Source of the DNA: Notospermus geniculatus
Taxonomy: Eukaryota > Nemertea > Pilidiophora > Heteronemertea > Lineidae
Direction of reading: 5' to 3'
Assembly: GCA_002633025.1 (NCBI GenBank)
Contig: NMRB01000062.1
Location: 298,203-362,202, forward strand
Length of the DNA stretch: 64,000 bases
The notes under the pieces are model-generated. The model saw nothing but the letters and a program-made list of their open reading frames with translations, was not told where the DNA came from and ran no database searches. This document shows, one piece after another, positions 43,610 through 54,178 of the stretch (within the stretch, counting starts at the first letter, position 1; each line of letters starts with the position of its first letter). Made by a program: the position numbers and the translations under genes.

Positions 43610-44605
43610 TTTAAAATATCGTAATTGTGTAGTATCTCATCAGAAAAAAACACTAAACTCAATTTTTTTATTACATGTATGTATTTTTTCGGGATTTTTG
43701 CTGCAGATATGATAGAGTGGAACTTTCTAAGGATTTGGGGCTTTGTTTCATCAAAATATGTTGAATGGCTGCTGAATATTTGAGATTATCAAAATTTTGG
43801 TAATTTGAGATTTTCGTGCATTTCAGGAAATTATGATGCCATTAGACAAAGCTGACCTTAGAATATGGGTTTCCAAAATTTGGTGACTTTTTGCGTTATT
43901 TGGGCAGAAATATTGATATTTTTCAAAATACTGTATCCGATGTGTTTAGTGGCCGCGGCCGGGAAGATCGTCGTGTCTAGATTTTCTAATTATACACGTT
44001 CCCGGCCACCAAGTACAGCGCATAGGCGTAACAAAATCTCCATAAAGCCTAGCTCACATTGGTCAGACGTCCCATGTCGTTTTTCCCATAAATGAAACGC
44101 GATCCCCATCCCGAGGTAGTTGGCGAATGTGACCCTTTAGGATTGCGAATCATTCACTACTACGGGCCCTTTTGTTAGATTGTATTTTATAACTTGCCGG
44201 GAACGTGTGTAATCAGAAAATCAAGGCACGACGATCTTCCCGGCCGCGGCCACTAAACACATCGGATACAGTAAATGTATCATAATGTTGACATTTTGAA
44301 AACCATGCCTAACTTCTAACCAGTTTACGCTAAACGTTCCAAAACTTCATATTTGTACATTTTTAGCTCTGTCAACTTACATGTATATCAACATTTTCAA
44401 ATTATCGAAATTTTGATAATCTCAAATATCTCAGCAACCATTCAACTGATTTTGATGAAACAAATCTCAAGATCTTTAGACGCGTCCACTATATCAAAGC
44501 TGCAACAAAAGTCACAAAAAATTTACATAATAAATGTTGATTTTTAGTGTTTTTTTCTGATGAGCTACATGTATTACATAATTATGATATTTCGAAATAT
44601 CCAAA
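43610..44605. mobile_element. Large foldback with a TA MITE at its centre
   Basis: Outer arms share TCATCAGAAAAAAACACTAA and AATATTTGAGATTATCAAAAT, and are mirrored at 44275-44605. The middle is occupied by the element 43931-44271. The whole unit is absent from block A between 25840 and 25855. Confidence 0.75.
43931..44271. mobile_element. MITE with TA flanks (Tc1/mariner-like)
   Basis: A 341-bp element with 75-bp terminal repeats CTGTATCCGATGTGTTTAGT...GGCCGCGGCCGGGAAGATCG, flanked by TA at 43929-43930 and 44272-44273. A GC-rich CCGCGGCCGGGAA patch stands out from the AT-rich host arms. No coding capacity. Confidence 0.82.
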
Positions 44606-44827
44606 GTTTCGATGGAGAAATATGGATTGACCAACAAGATGTACTTTCATGTGGAAGAAACCGTATCAAAATTGGCCCAGTAGTACTTGAAGTAGTCAAT
44701 GTATCAGCTGGAGATAAACTTTTGTCAAAGACTGCAACTCATTCACTCATCCCACCAGCCAACATGCTCTCGTGCATGTTCAACTTAAAAAAAGTACTGG
44801 CATTCGACATTACGCTGACAAAGAAAC
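44605..44827 (+). pseudogene. Conserved exon-like frame, copy B part 2
   Basis: The frame reads FDGEIWIDQQDVLSCGRN, then IKIGPVVLEVVNVSAGDK, PANMLSCMFNL and LAFDITLTKK without the insertion that splits copy A. It is cut at its end by the MITE at 44828 and continues beyond it (KPRPSMKYVIQHN). The function is not recognised. Confidence 0.45.
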
Positions 44828-45521
44828 GCCGAATCGGTTAATGTCGTCCTGGGTATAACAGAAATATACCCAGGTTCAATGTCGTCCAACAAAACTATAC
44901 CCTGGGTATACATGTAGTTCGATCTACAAAAGTATACCCAGTGCCGTAGTTTTGAGCCTAGGTACGAGTCAGGAATGGATGGCCGCCATTTTGTTTCTCG
45001 CTTCAACTGAGACGGCAGTTTTGCAAGTTCAACGTCGTCAAAATACCTGTCAATATCGTCAGCATTTCTGCTCATTGATAGCATGGGTCAGCTGTTAACA
45101 TTTGTCTTAACACAATGGTCCAAACTTACGGCGAGTTACAGTGACAATTTCAAAGAAATGAGCAAACGAACAGAGCTGATCTGCGTGTTTATCTACGTCC
45201 GCATCGACATTACATCAGCCGTGCTGCGAGTACTATTGCGGATTTGAGTGGCGATAACGGCACGAAAAATTCCCTGAATAAAGTCGGTACGATATATTAA
45301 AATGGTGCCCGTCGTGTCAGGCGCTAGTGGGATGTTTTTGCGACTTGTCATGCTTGTGCATGGTGATGTGGCATTTGCAAGAACAATCTCGTCTTCAGGT
45401 GCTGTATCCAATCCTCGGTATACTTTTGTAGATCGAACTATACCCAGGGTATAGTTTTGTAGGACGACATTGAACCTGGGTATATTTCTGTTATACCCAG
45501 GACGACATTAACCGATTCGGC
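44828..45521. mobile_element. Mutator-like MITE, 9-bp duplication, empty site in block A
   Basis: A 694-bp element with terminal repeats of about 110 bp starting GCCGAATCGGTTAATGTCGT, flanked by CAAAGAAAC at 44819-44827 and 45522-45530. Block A has one CAAAGAAAC at 27260-27268. It shares AATGTCGTCCTGGGTATA and TATACCCTGGGT with the element at 36470-36845. The minus frame 45084-44785 over the left arm is incidental. Confidence 0.95.
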
Positions 45522-45652
45522 CAAAGAAACCTCGTCCAAGTATGAAATACGTTATTCAACATAACATAACAACAATATTTCTATTGGGCGCCTTTCCACG
45601 AAACAGATCGTGTTCAAGGCGCTAACCCTCAATTAAGTGTCTCGTGAAAAGC

Positions 45653-45764
45653 CAGGGGCCTGTTTCATAAAGTGACTTTAAGGTAATGGTACCTTTAACC
45701 AAATGGAAAACGCATTGAGTTAATGGTATCATTAGCCTAAAGTCACTATATGAAACAGGCCCCA
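45653..45764. mobile_element. Foldback of the GGGGCCTGTTTCATAAAG family
   Basis: GGGGCCTGTTTCATAAAGTG on the left mirrors CACTATATGAAACAGGCCCC on the right, with GGTAATGGTACC-type inner arms and a 30-bp loop. This complete copy explains the half at 7806. Confidence 0.88.
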
Positions 45765-46059
45765 TGTCGTTAGGCATGTTATGAGACGCTTGAAAAAGGG
45801 AATGCTGCTCTAGCAGCTTGTATGTGAGAGGGAAGTTCGTTCCAGAGAGAGGAGCAGAAGAAGAGCTCCATCGCCGTACGTACCAGCAGCTGACCCCCAT
45901 TACAAAACAATTCTAGAAAAATATCAAATGCTAATTAAAATGCAAAAGGTTGTTACAAATGATAGATTTAAGACGTCGGTACTCTGCAATTCGAGCAGAT
46001 CGAACGGTTGGCACAGAAGTACGATTGTCCCAGGCACTTCGGGCCTACACGTAATAAGA

Positions 46060-46485
46060 TAGATGTAGACGTGGGTGACAGAGCGGTAACAGCTAGAAGA
46101 ATGTGGACATGCAAAAACCCGACGGCCAGAGGACTCGCTCAGCTTCCCTGCTTCTTCAACCTCGCGAATGTTTATAACGAAATTTACATAAATGTGAACG
46201 TTTCAAGTTTTGATCAGACGGTCTATGATAACGTATCGCACACGCCATCCTCTGTGACGTGTGCCTCGCTTTGCTTTGCACTCGATTCTCTCGGGTTTAT
46301 ATTCGATCATAATTCGGGGGTTTGTCTGTGCCATGTCGTGAGATCGAGATGTAGAAAGAAAAAATACGCAACACTCCCCAATAGTGTGAGGCTTATGATA
46401 AGAAAGGTTAGTATAGGCCAACTTATTTTTTTCTGCAGTCGACTTGGAGAGATTGGTGAACCAGTTGGGTTCTGGTTGTATTGAA
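46060..46485 (+). CDS. PAN/apple-like exon, copy B
   Basis: Same frame as 29130-29515 with a few substitutions; all four core cysteines and the GFIFDHNSGVC segment are kept. This copy has an extra CTTATTTTTTTCTGCAG, a good acceptor, before TCGACTTGGAGAG. Either a real multi-exon gene or two relics of one exon; no expression evidence is available. Confidence 0.4.
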
Positions 46486-46969
46486 TAGCGAACGGCATTT
46501 CTTGGTTTCCTGTCGTAAAACTTTCAACACTAATGTGTGATTGACATGCCTGATGTCCTCAGGATGGCATGGCTACTTGGCCAAAAAACCTTCGATTCCG
46601 TCCAATGAAAAATGAAACTTTCTTCCGAGGAAATGATAGTGATTGTCTGCAGCCGCCGCCGAAGGCGAAGAGGATGAAGATGTCACCCCTTAGAGCAGAT
46701 CGTTGATGATGACAACGATGACAATAACTCTGGTGATATTTCATGATAACCTTTCTGGAAGGTGACAATGGATTATCACTATTGTTTTGGTTGTCCATGG
46801 CCCTACAGAAATCATAGTAGCCCATTGGGTTTCATCGGTCGTCGCTGCTTCCCCAACCACTGTGCGCTCATTATTGGGGGTTGGTTCTAAACCTGGCACT
46901 GGCCTCAGTATGCATTGGTCTGCAGACATGGTGTCTCTGTCAGAACAGGGTCCATCTCAACATCATCAG

Positions 46970-47735
46970 TGTAAGTGACTTCACTTAAAGGGAATCTCTA
47001 CTAGATGAGGGGCCATCTCAACATAAATAAGTAATCATTAGATAAACAGGGCCTTAGGAAATATGTTGCAGAAATACACCTTCCCACATTGACTCATTTT
47101 TACATAATTTTACATCATGTGGTTGATCTGAGCCACTGACCTATAATTGCACCTTGCACCCCTGTCTTTATAAGTGAGCCATTCCAATCATCTAAAGTAG
47201 GACAGGTTAAGGAATCATGTGTATCAAGGCATGGGGGAATGCATGATGGTTACGGCCCAAACATGCTACAAATTTAGCATTGTAAAACCGTTATTATTCA
47301 TCAGACTTGAAAATTTAAAAGTGTTTTTTTGATATAACAAAGAATTCTCTGTTCAACTGCATAACTTTTCGGCAATGCCTCAGCCTTTTTTCCATTTTGT
47401 TATAAATTAGACAGAGAAGGAAAACAATACGATTACACAAAGTCAACATCTCAGCTCTCCAAATCAGACCCTTCTGAAACGCATTTCACAGGGGTCGGTG
47501 GAGCCTAAGGGATGTAAATGTAATGATGGTGACTTTAGAGGGGATCTCTGTTAGAACAAGGACCATAACACCATCACTGCTGTTGGCTTCACTTAAAGGG
47601 ATTCTACTAGATCAGGGGCGATCTCAACACAAATAGGTAATGGTGACTTTAGAGGGGATCTCTGTTAGAACAAGGACCATCTCAACACCGTCACTGTTGG
47701 TGGCTTCACTTAAAGGTGATCTGTGCTGGATCAGG
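46970..47735. repeat. Dispersed minisatellite, about 115-bp unit
   Basis: Units with GGTGACTTTAGAGGGGATCT, CTGTTAGAACAAGGACCAT and GGCTTCACTTAAAGGGAT occur at 47513-47735 (two tandem copies), with a partial unit at 46970-47035. Block A has lost the two-unit part (site about 30541), so copy number differs between the blocks. Confidence 0.75.
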
Positions 47736-47838
47736 GTCCTCTTTGAAAACCTTCTTACAATCGCTGAATGAGACAAGACCTTTTGATTGACATTACACAG
47801 CAATTTTGATTTTGTATTAAAACCAAGCTTTCACAATT

Positions 47839-49135
47839 ATTATTATTATTATTATTATTACTGTTTATTTCGTACATACTCAACGTGAAAGACAAGGAAT
47901 ACATACAGAAAGTGCATGGTGCAGCAAGAAAGGTGCAGAGAAGTTACATGTACCTGTCCCGCAGGATAAAGATACAGACTGAAGTAACTAATTTTTGCAA
48001 ATAAACTCAATAATATCACATATTTCGTCCCGATGTAAAAGATCATGACCACCATCCCTAATTCTAATCAGCTCCCTAATTTGATATCCATTACGTTTAC
48101 TGTCTTCATCTACGGTCTGATAAAATGTAATGTCAGAGAATGAACTTCGAACAAGATACTCCTTACTTACACCATACTTATTACAGATGAAATTCAAACT
48201 ATTGCATATTGCAGATCGACTACCATTCAAAGTCAGAGCAGCACAAATCTTAATAAAGGAATTGTCAGAATTTACAATGACACGAAGGAATTTTAACACG
48301 CGTTTGGCAACAACGCAACAAATGTCAACATCATCAATTATGAAAGGCAACAAGATGCCATGGGTCCTTGACGACACCCCCATGACACGTCTAATACATT
48401 TCCTCCAAGCCGTATAAAGGCGGTTCATGTAGGGTGACGTCAAGTCCCACAGCTGGCAGTTATAAAGGGACATACAGTAGGTCTTGAAGAGAGAGTATTT
48501 AACTTCACTATTTACATAAGGAAACTGAGCAAGAAGCAGGTTTGTACGTCGATATAAATCAGCAACGCCACACTCAATACGTGTTTTTGCGGAGGTAGAA
48601 CCTAAGTGAACTCCAAGGTGTAACTCACTCTTGCTTGGCCGAAGAATAATATCATTAAAATTAATGGCAACCTCACCTTCGTCGTGTACGTTAAAAACTA
48701 AAAGTTTACATTTACTAGCATTGAACTTAACTTTAAAATCATCTGAGTAGTCATCAGCCACCTTAAGCAGTTTCTTTAAAGCAGAAATCGTTGGTGCCAA
48801 TAAAATCACGTCATCAGCATAAGCAAAAGCTCCAAAAAATACATTACCAATGTGGCAGCCAGCACCAGATTCACGAAGTTTATCTAAAAGTTCACCTATG
48901 TACACATTGAACAATACCGGGGACAGTACTCCACCCTGCTTTACACCGTTTCTAACCGTAAATGAAGTGGACATGTAATCATCCCACTTGATATTTACAC
49001 TGTCTGCCCATTGTGAAATTTTACTTTGTCGATTTCTGTGGTTGCTGTCTGGTGCCACCTTCGGTCTTCTTCTGTGCGACTTCCGACTCATTTTGTTGTG
49101 CTGAGTCACATATTTCAGCACTGCAAATCGTACTG
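47839..49135 (-). mobile_element. 5'-truncated LINE with (TAA)n tail, inserted in block B
   Basis: On the minus strand a reverse-transcriptase frame is followed by a 130-bp 3' UTR ending in about nine TAA repeats (47839-47866 as ATT). Block A reads on without it after TTCACAATTA (30652). (TAA)n tails are typical of the I group among LINEs, though other clades can end in short repeats. The 5' boundary near 49135 and the target duplication are not certain. Confidence 0.8.
47988..49121 (-). CDS. LINE ORF2 C-terminal part: reverse transcriptase
   Basis: 377 codons. RT palm motif A's partner block GVKQGGVLSPVLFNVYI lies at residues 59-75 and the catalytic YADD at 101-104. A GVHLG-type thumb segment and the LINE-specific W-D-L-x-S-x-Y...TAWRK-x-IR-x-V-x-G region follow around 220-250. 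The N-terminal fingers of RT and any endonuclease are missing and the apparent start is within the RT, so it is truncated and inactive, though the remaining frame has no stop. Clade not fixed by eye. Confidence 0.9.
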   Translation of the reverse strand: MLKYVTQHNKMSRKSHRRRPKVAPDSNHRNRQSKISQWADSVNIKWDDYMSTSFTVRNGVKQGGVLSPVLFNVYIGELLDKLRESGAGCHIGNVFFGAFAYADDVILLAPTISALKKLLKVADDYSDDFKVKFNASKCKLLVFNVHDEGEVAINFNDIILRPSKSELHLGVHLGSTSAKTRIECGVADLYRRTNLLLAQFPYVNSEVKYSLFKTYCMSLYNCQLWDLTSPYMNRLYTAWRKCIRRVMGVSSRTHGILLPFIIDDVDICCVVAKRVLKFLRVIVNSDNSFIKICAALTLNGSRSAICNSLNFICNKYGVSKEYLVRSSFSDITFYQTVDEDSKRNGYQIRELIRIRDGGHDLLHRDEICDIIEFICKN

Positions 49136-49985
49136 CCGTATTGACGATGTGATTCCCTTACCAAATAGGCCTACGCGTAGGCCTATCCCGTACGGGTTGG
49201 CGGCTCTGCCATCCCAACTCAAAAGGTGCAGGAACTTCTGCGTTCGGAATTTGCGACTGCCCCCAGTCGTGACGAGCTTGAAAGGCCACTCTCTTCACAT
49301 GCTGAAGCCAGTTACTTCGAGTATCGCGCAGTTAGGTGACATTCTTCTGCTATTATAATGTTTGGGGTATAGGGGTACCCCTGGTTCATCAGTTAGGAGT
49401 GCCCTTACATATCTGAAAGTGATTGCATGTGAAAGAACACCCCTGAAAACACAGGAAACGACATCAAGGTCATTACCATAGGAATGTGCATTTTGGACGT
49501 AGCCGTTCAGAATGAAACATGGGTTTGCGCATTGTGTCTGGGGTAGGGGTACCCCTAGTTAGCATATACCGAGTAATCTTATGCACTCAACTATCTTTTT
49601 ATGTGAAAGAACAATCACCAAAACATAGGTAAAGACACCAAGATCACCGGATTCTGACAAAGGATTTTCAAATTACATCATTTTCAGGAAAATAGATCAA
49701 ACACCAAATCCCGCTGACTGTGAGTAACAAAATCAAGATTATCAATATATCACTCCATAAGAATTCAGATTGGTCCAAAACAAGTAGATTAAAGTTGGTT
49801 TGGTCATTACATATTATTTATTCTAAAAGAGTTGTATGCTAAAATGTATCGACCAACGCGCCTGGCGGCCATCTTTGTTTTCCATTTTACAACCGGATCA
49901 CACTTGAAAGGTCCAGTATGCACATTTTCGCACTTTCTGCCGGATGTGAACAACTCGGCCATTTTTTGTTACATATCTGCCCGAC
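49136..49985. other. No gene; short duplicated phrase
   Basis: A phrase with TAGGGGTACCCCT then TATGTGAAAGAACA is found twice, near 49370 and 49545, about 170 bp apart. Nothing coding is supported. Confidence 0.5.
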
Positions 49986-49989
49986 TATA

Positions 49990-50318
49990 TAGCGCATTTC
50001 CAGTTGACCTGCTCAATGCGCTTTACATTATTACCCCCAGCTATAGGTCTGTTCATTCCAATTAACTTTCTCCACTCCCCGGGGAGTATTACAGTCCCGG
50101 CAGCTGATTTCAGCGCCCATGGACTAACATTCACATAGACCATCACTACCAGCCAGGTACCCCTTTTACACCTGGGTGGGGTGAAGCAAGTGAGGCAAAG
50201 TGACTTACTCAAGGTCACAAGCGAGCGTGTTTTTTTTGGTCAGGAATGGGAATCGAACCCGGGAGCTTCTGATCAGAAGTCCGTCTCGCTAACCACTACA
50301 CCACGCCGCTCCTCATTT
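49990..50318 (-). mobile_element. tRNA-derived SINE with conserved-type body
   Basis: Minus strand: tRNA head at 50315-50238 with a perfect A box (TGGTGTAGTGG) and B box (GGTTCGATTCC). The body contains CTTGAGTAAGTCACTTTGCC and CCGGGACTGTAATACTCCCC, and a tail GGTAATAATGTAAAGCGC. The order head-body-tail and the AGCGC ending resemble SINE families of marine deuterostomes. Confidence 0.75.
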
Positions 50319-50325
50319 GTGACTC

Positions 50326-51300
50326 TCGAGGAATAAAACCGGCGAGCTCTTGACTTTATATTTTAATGACAGGTGAGTTACCAGTGCATGAAATATGTGA
50401 AAACAGCTGATTGGTTGCTTCAAAGTGACGTCATCTGGGCAACATTTTTTAGTTGAAAACTGTTAATGATGACCGAGGTCATCAGGTCATCAAGAGGTCA
50501 TCAGGATACACAAATCTTGTCATTTTTTTGCACACAAAAGACACGAATGAACACACTTCATTAAAGGGACTAGGAAAATTTTTTCAAGCTTCGGTTATTG
50601 CAAAATGCTAGTCTTTCATGATAAATTCCCACCGTCAATTCACTTTTTCAATTAACTGTTAATTACTGGCACCCAGACAAATCAGTTATCACCACACCAT
50701 GGAGCATTCACCACGTCACTGGGAACCTAATCAACATAATAGAGTACAGGCTCGCTCCATACAAAAACATACAGCGAGAGGTTCCCAGCCGATCATACTC
50801 CGAATCTAGATGCGAATAAATTTTGTAGTGGAATGGCAATAACACCGGATCTGTTTGTAGTATTATGCTCGGCTACAGGTGGCTCCACGGTCGCTTGTGG
50901 CTGTGCATGACCTATCCAAACTAAATAGATCCGCCCTTAATAGAACCGGACTTATTAAACCTGGCAATTCTGTAATGGAAGCAGAACAAGAGCGGACAAA
51001 TACCGGCTTTTTTGTAGTGGAAGCGGAACTAGTGTCCAAGTGATAGAGCCTGATAGACTTAGTACGATCCGTAGGAAGCAGAGTATGAGGTTGGTCAGGG
51101 TTCTTTAGTGCTTGCGCCCAGTTGAAATATATGGTACAATGGCAAAAACTTCGGCATCAACAATAATACATCACTCGTCTCAGTTTCAGAAACTCCATTT
51201 GGTATCATTGCAAAAATGTTGCATATAAATCTTATTTGATTTCTTTTGCCATAGTTATATTTTCACAGAAACGCAATCTACTTGATCTGAGCAATAATAC
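50326..51300. other. No gene recognised
   Basis: Short frames only; contains a GACCGAGGTCATCAGGTCATC repeat, in pieces, near 50470-50505. Nothing else stands out. Confidence 0.5.
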
Positions 51301-51303
51301 GTA

Positions 51304-52584
51304 CACTCATGGTCAAAAATAAATGGACAGCAGTTTATCTTGGATATCTCAAAACCAATGGGATGGAGAAAGTTGGTTCCGACATATATAGTAGCAAATT
51401 TTCCTGGCTATCTCATGGTATCAGCGTCGAAAACTTCTGCTGAAAGCCGCAAATTTGACAGAAGGAGTTTTGTAACGGCATGTTTTTTGCTGCTTTCTTA
51501 TTTGCGCGATTTTATTCAAAATTTTTATATCACTGTGTTCTAGTCATCGAGGCCTTTCATATTATATCTTGTTATTATGATTTCTTTTGCCATAGTTATA
51601 TTTTCACAGAAACGCAATCTACTTGATCTGAGCAATAATACGTACACTCATGGTCAAAAATAAATGGACAGCAGTTTATCTTGGATATCTCAAAACCAAT
51701 GGGGTGGAGAAAGTTGGTTCCGACATATATAGTAGCAAATTTTCCTGGCTATCTCATGGTATCAGCGTCGAAAACTTCTGCTGAAAGCCGCAAATTTGAC
51801 AGAAGGAGTTTTGTAACGGCATGTTTTTTGCTACTTTCTTATTTGCGCGATTTTATTCAAAATTTTTATATCACTGTGTTCTAGTCATCGAGGCCTTTCA
51901 TATTATATCTTGTTATTTCAAATATTCTGTGTATAAATGTGATTTTGGGGCACTTTTATCAAAATTTTGTTGCCCATGCTTGCAACACCTTTGACAGAGC
52001 CCCTTGAACCCATTGGTCGTGCTGGTAGATAAAAATCAATGGCCACTGAATAGTTTGTGGGATTGACGGGGTATCAACAGGCTGTGAATTGGTCAACTAC
52101 CAGGAATCCAATGAATTGACGCAGCCTGTTATGGAAATTATGCACGACCTTCATCCAAGAGTGGGTTTCTTTACTCATTGTGAAAGAGAAATGACAACAC
52201 TCAGTTTTCATTCACCACCACAACTCACAATAGTGGAGAGGCCTGTGTCAAAGGTGTTGGACGTGTGGCCAAAAATATTTTGATAAAAGTGGCTCAAAAT
52301 CATATTTCTACACAGAATAGTTGAAATTTTAGGATATATTATGAAAGGCCTCGATGAGTAGAACACAGTGATATAAAAATTTTGAATGAAATCATGCAAA
52401 TAAAAAAGTAGCAAAAACACACCTTTACAAAATTCCTTCTGTCAAATGCGGATTTCAGCGGAATTTTTCGATGTTGATAGCCAGGAAAATTTGCTAATAT
52501 ATATGTCGGGACCAATTTTCTCTATCCCACTGTTTTGGAGATATTCAAGAAAAACTGCTGTCCATTTATTTTTGACCATGAGTG
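51304..52584. mobile_element. Mariner-like foldback with duplicated left arm
   Basis: Ends CACTCATGGTCAAAAATAAA and the reverse are flanked by TA (51302-51303 and 52585-52586). The left arm (51237-51570) is repeated almost exactly at 51578-51915 and the right arm mirrors both. The 67-codon frames at 51340 and 51681 are these duplicated arms, not genes. The centre carries a reversed pair around CAACACCTTTGACA. Confidence 0.8.
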
Positions 52585-53165
52585 TACATGACTCGCGCGA
52601 TGTGTGTGTATTTGTAGAAAGAATATTTAATTGATGTAAATATGGCCAAAAGAATAAAATAAGAATTGTCCTCAACGTATATGTAATGATATCTGATGAC
52701 GTTGATGTACGTCAAATGAGATTTGTATTGTTTTTGAATGCATAAATGTTTTCAACTGGTGCCTGGATAACACCTTAAATGTCAACAAGAAGTGAATACT
52801 ATAGAATGGTGACCAACTTTACCCTCTGGTTCGGAAAGAACACAGTGCCGTCGACCTGCAGACGTCATTGGACGCCATCTCTCGATGTTTCTCCATTGAA
52901 AGTCCCAGGGCGCCACCAAATAGCCTGGTAGTCTATCATTTTTTTAAAACTCTTTATTTAGTGCAAAACAAATACAAAACAAAACACCTAACATGTGATA
53001 TACCGGTACATATTAACTATCGGTATTAATACAAGAGTTTTTTTTAGTATTTGGCTATTACACCCCATCCAAACTGATTTACTGTAACCCTCTTTCAACC
53101 CTCCCCCCCCCCCCAATAGGTCTATCCCCCTTAGCGCATCACTCTATAATTGATTACATCGATTT

Positions 53166-53477
53166 TCAAAGAAATTCTAAGATTGGGTCCCACTTTTCAG
53201 AAAAGGTGTCAACAGTTTTGTTTGTAAAAGATATTTCTAATTCTACTTGTTTTATATATTTTATGATATATTTGTAATCTCTTAGGTCTGGTAGCACTTT
53301 TTTGTTTCTACAGTTGTGTATAAATCTTTTTGCTTTAAGTATCAAAGTGTGTAGAAGTTGATGATCTGTTCCATAAAATACAATTTCAGCGGTTATTGTT
53401 TTAGGTATGAAGTGATTAATCCAAGTGTTAAAATCATCCCAAAACCGTTTTGTGATCACACAATTCCAGAAGAGATG
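53166..53477 (-). pseudogene. C-terminal end of a Tx1/L1-type ORF2, cut by the gap
   Basis: The frame reads KRFWDDFNTWI, then LHTLILKAKRFIHNCRNKK, YIKQVELEISFTN and a terminal KWDP before the stop. The order F-W-x-D-F...I-L-x-A-K-x-F-I...C...KW is that of the tail after the reverse-transcriptase domain in Tx1/L1-related elements. The upstream part runs into N bases, so completeness cannot be judged. Confidence 0.65.
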
Positions 53478-54075
53478 NNNNNNNNNNNNNNNNNNNNNNN
53501 NNNNNNNNNNNNNNNNNNNNNNNNNNNNNNNNNNNNNNNNNNNNNNNNNNNNNNNNNNNNNNNNNNNNNNNNNNNNNNNNNNNNNNNNNNNNNNNNNNNN
53601 NNNNNNNNNNNNNNNNNNNNNNNNNNNNNNNNNNNNNNNNNNNNNNNNNNNNNNNNNNNNNNNNNNNNNNNNNNNNNNNNNNNNNNNNNNNNNNNNNNNN
53701 NNNNNNNNNNNNNNNNNNNNNNNNNNNNNNNNNNNNNNNNNNNNNNNNNNNNNNNNNNNNNNNNNNNNNNNNNNNNNNNNNNNNNNNNNNNNNNNNNNNN
53801 NNNNNNNNNNNNNNNNNNNNNNNNNNNNNNNNNNNNNNNNNNNNNNNNNNNNNNNNNNNNNNNNNNNNNNNNNNNNNNNNNNNNNNNNNNNNNNNNNNNN
53901 NNNNNNNNNNNNNNNNNNNNNNNNNNNNNNNNNNNNNNNNNNNNNNNNNNNNNNNNNNNNNNNNNNNNNNNNNNNNNNNNNNNNNNNNNNNNNNNNNNNN
54001 NNNNNNNNNNNNNNNNNNNNNNNNNNNNNNNNNNNNNNNNNNNNNNNNNNNNNNNNNNNNNNNNNNNNNNNNNNN
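53478..54075. other. Assembly gap, 598 N
   Basis: Unresolved bases. Long frames reported across it consist of X and have no meaning. Other N positions are 11804, 14148, 23748-23751, 28540, 33714, 36049-36060, 37353 and 55562. Confidence 1.
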
Positions 54076-54097
54076 AACTAACGAAATGAAAAAAAAT

Positions 54098-54178
54098 GTC
54101 AAGACAGGATTCGAACCCACGCCCTTCCGCTTGACAACCGCGCGTGCTAACCACTTGGCCACTGAGGCTCGTGCTCCG
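54098..54178 (-). repeat. tRNA-like SINE head (Asp-GTC-like loop)
   Basis: Minus strand: perfect A box TGGCCAAGTGG and B box GGTTCGAATCC with a TTGTCAA loop, but stems do not close. Sits between the gap and the right copy of the 17-bp duplication. Confidence 0.65.

Larger units (their letters stand above)
37926..47838. repeat. Segmental duplication block B
   Basis: Direct copy of block A (18104-30652). Relative to A it lacks 19035-21178 and 21532-23865 and has insertions at 38636-39525, about 41375-42145, about 42876-44658 and 44828-45521. It ends where a LINE entered at 47838. The junction of the second deletion has a few filler bases, typical of end-joining repair. Confidence 0.9.

Noticed and set aside
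51340-51884. Two identical 67-codon genes
   Set aside because: They are the duplicated left arm of a TA-flanked foldback; a mirrored version lies in the right arm.
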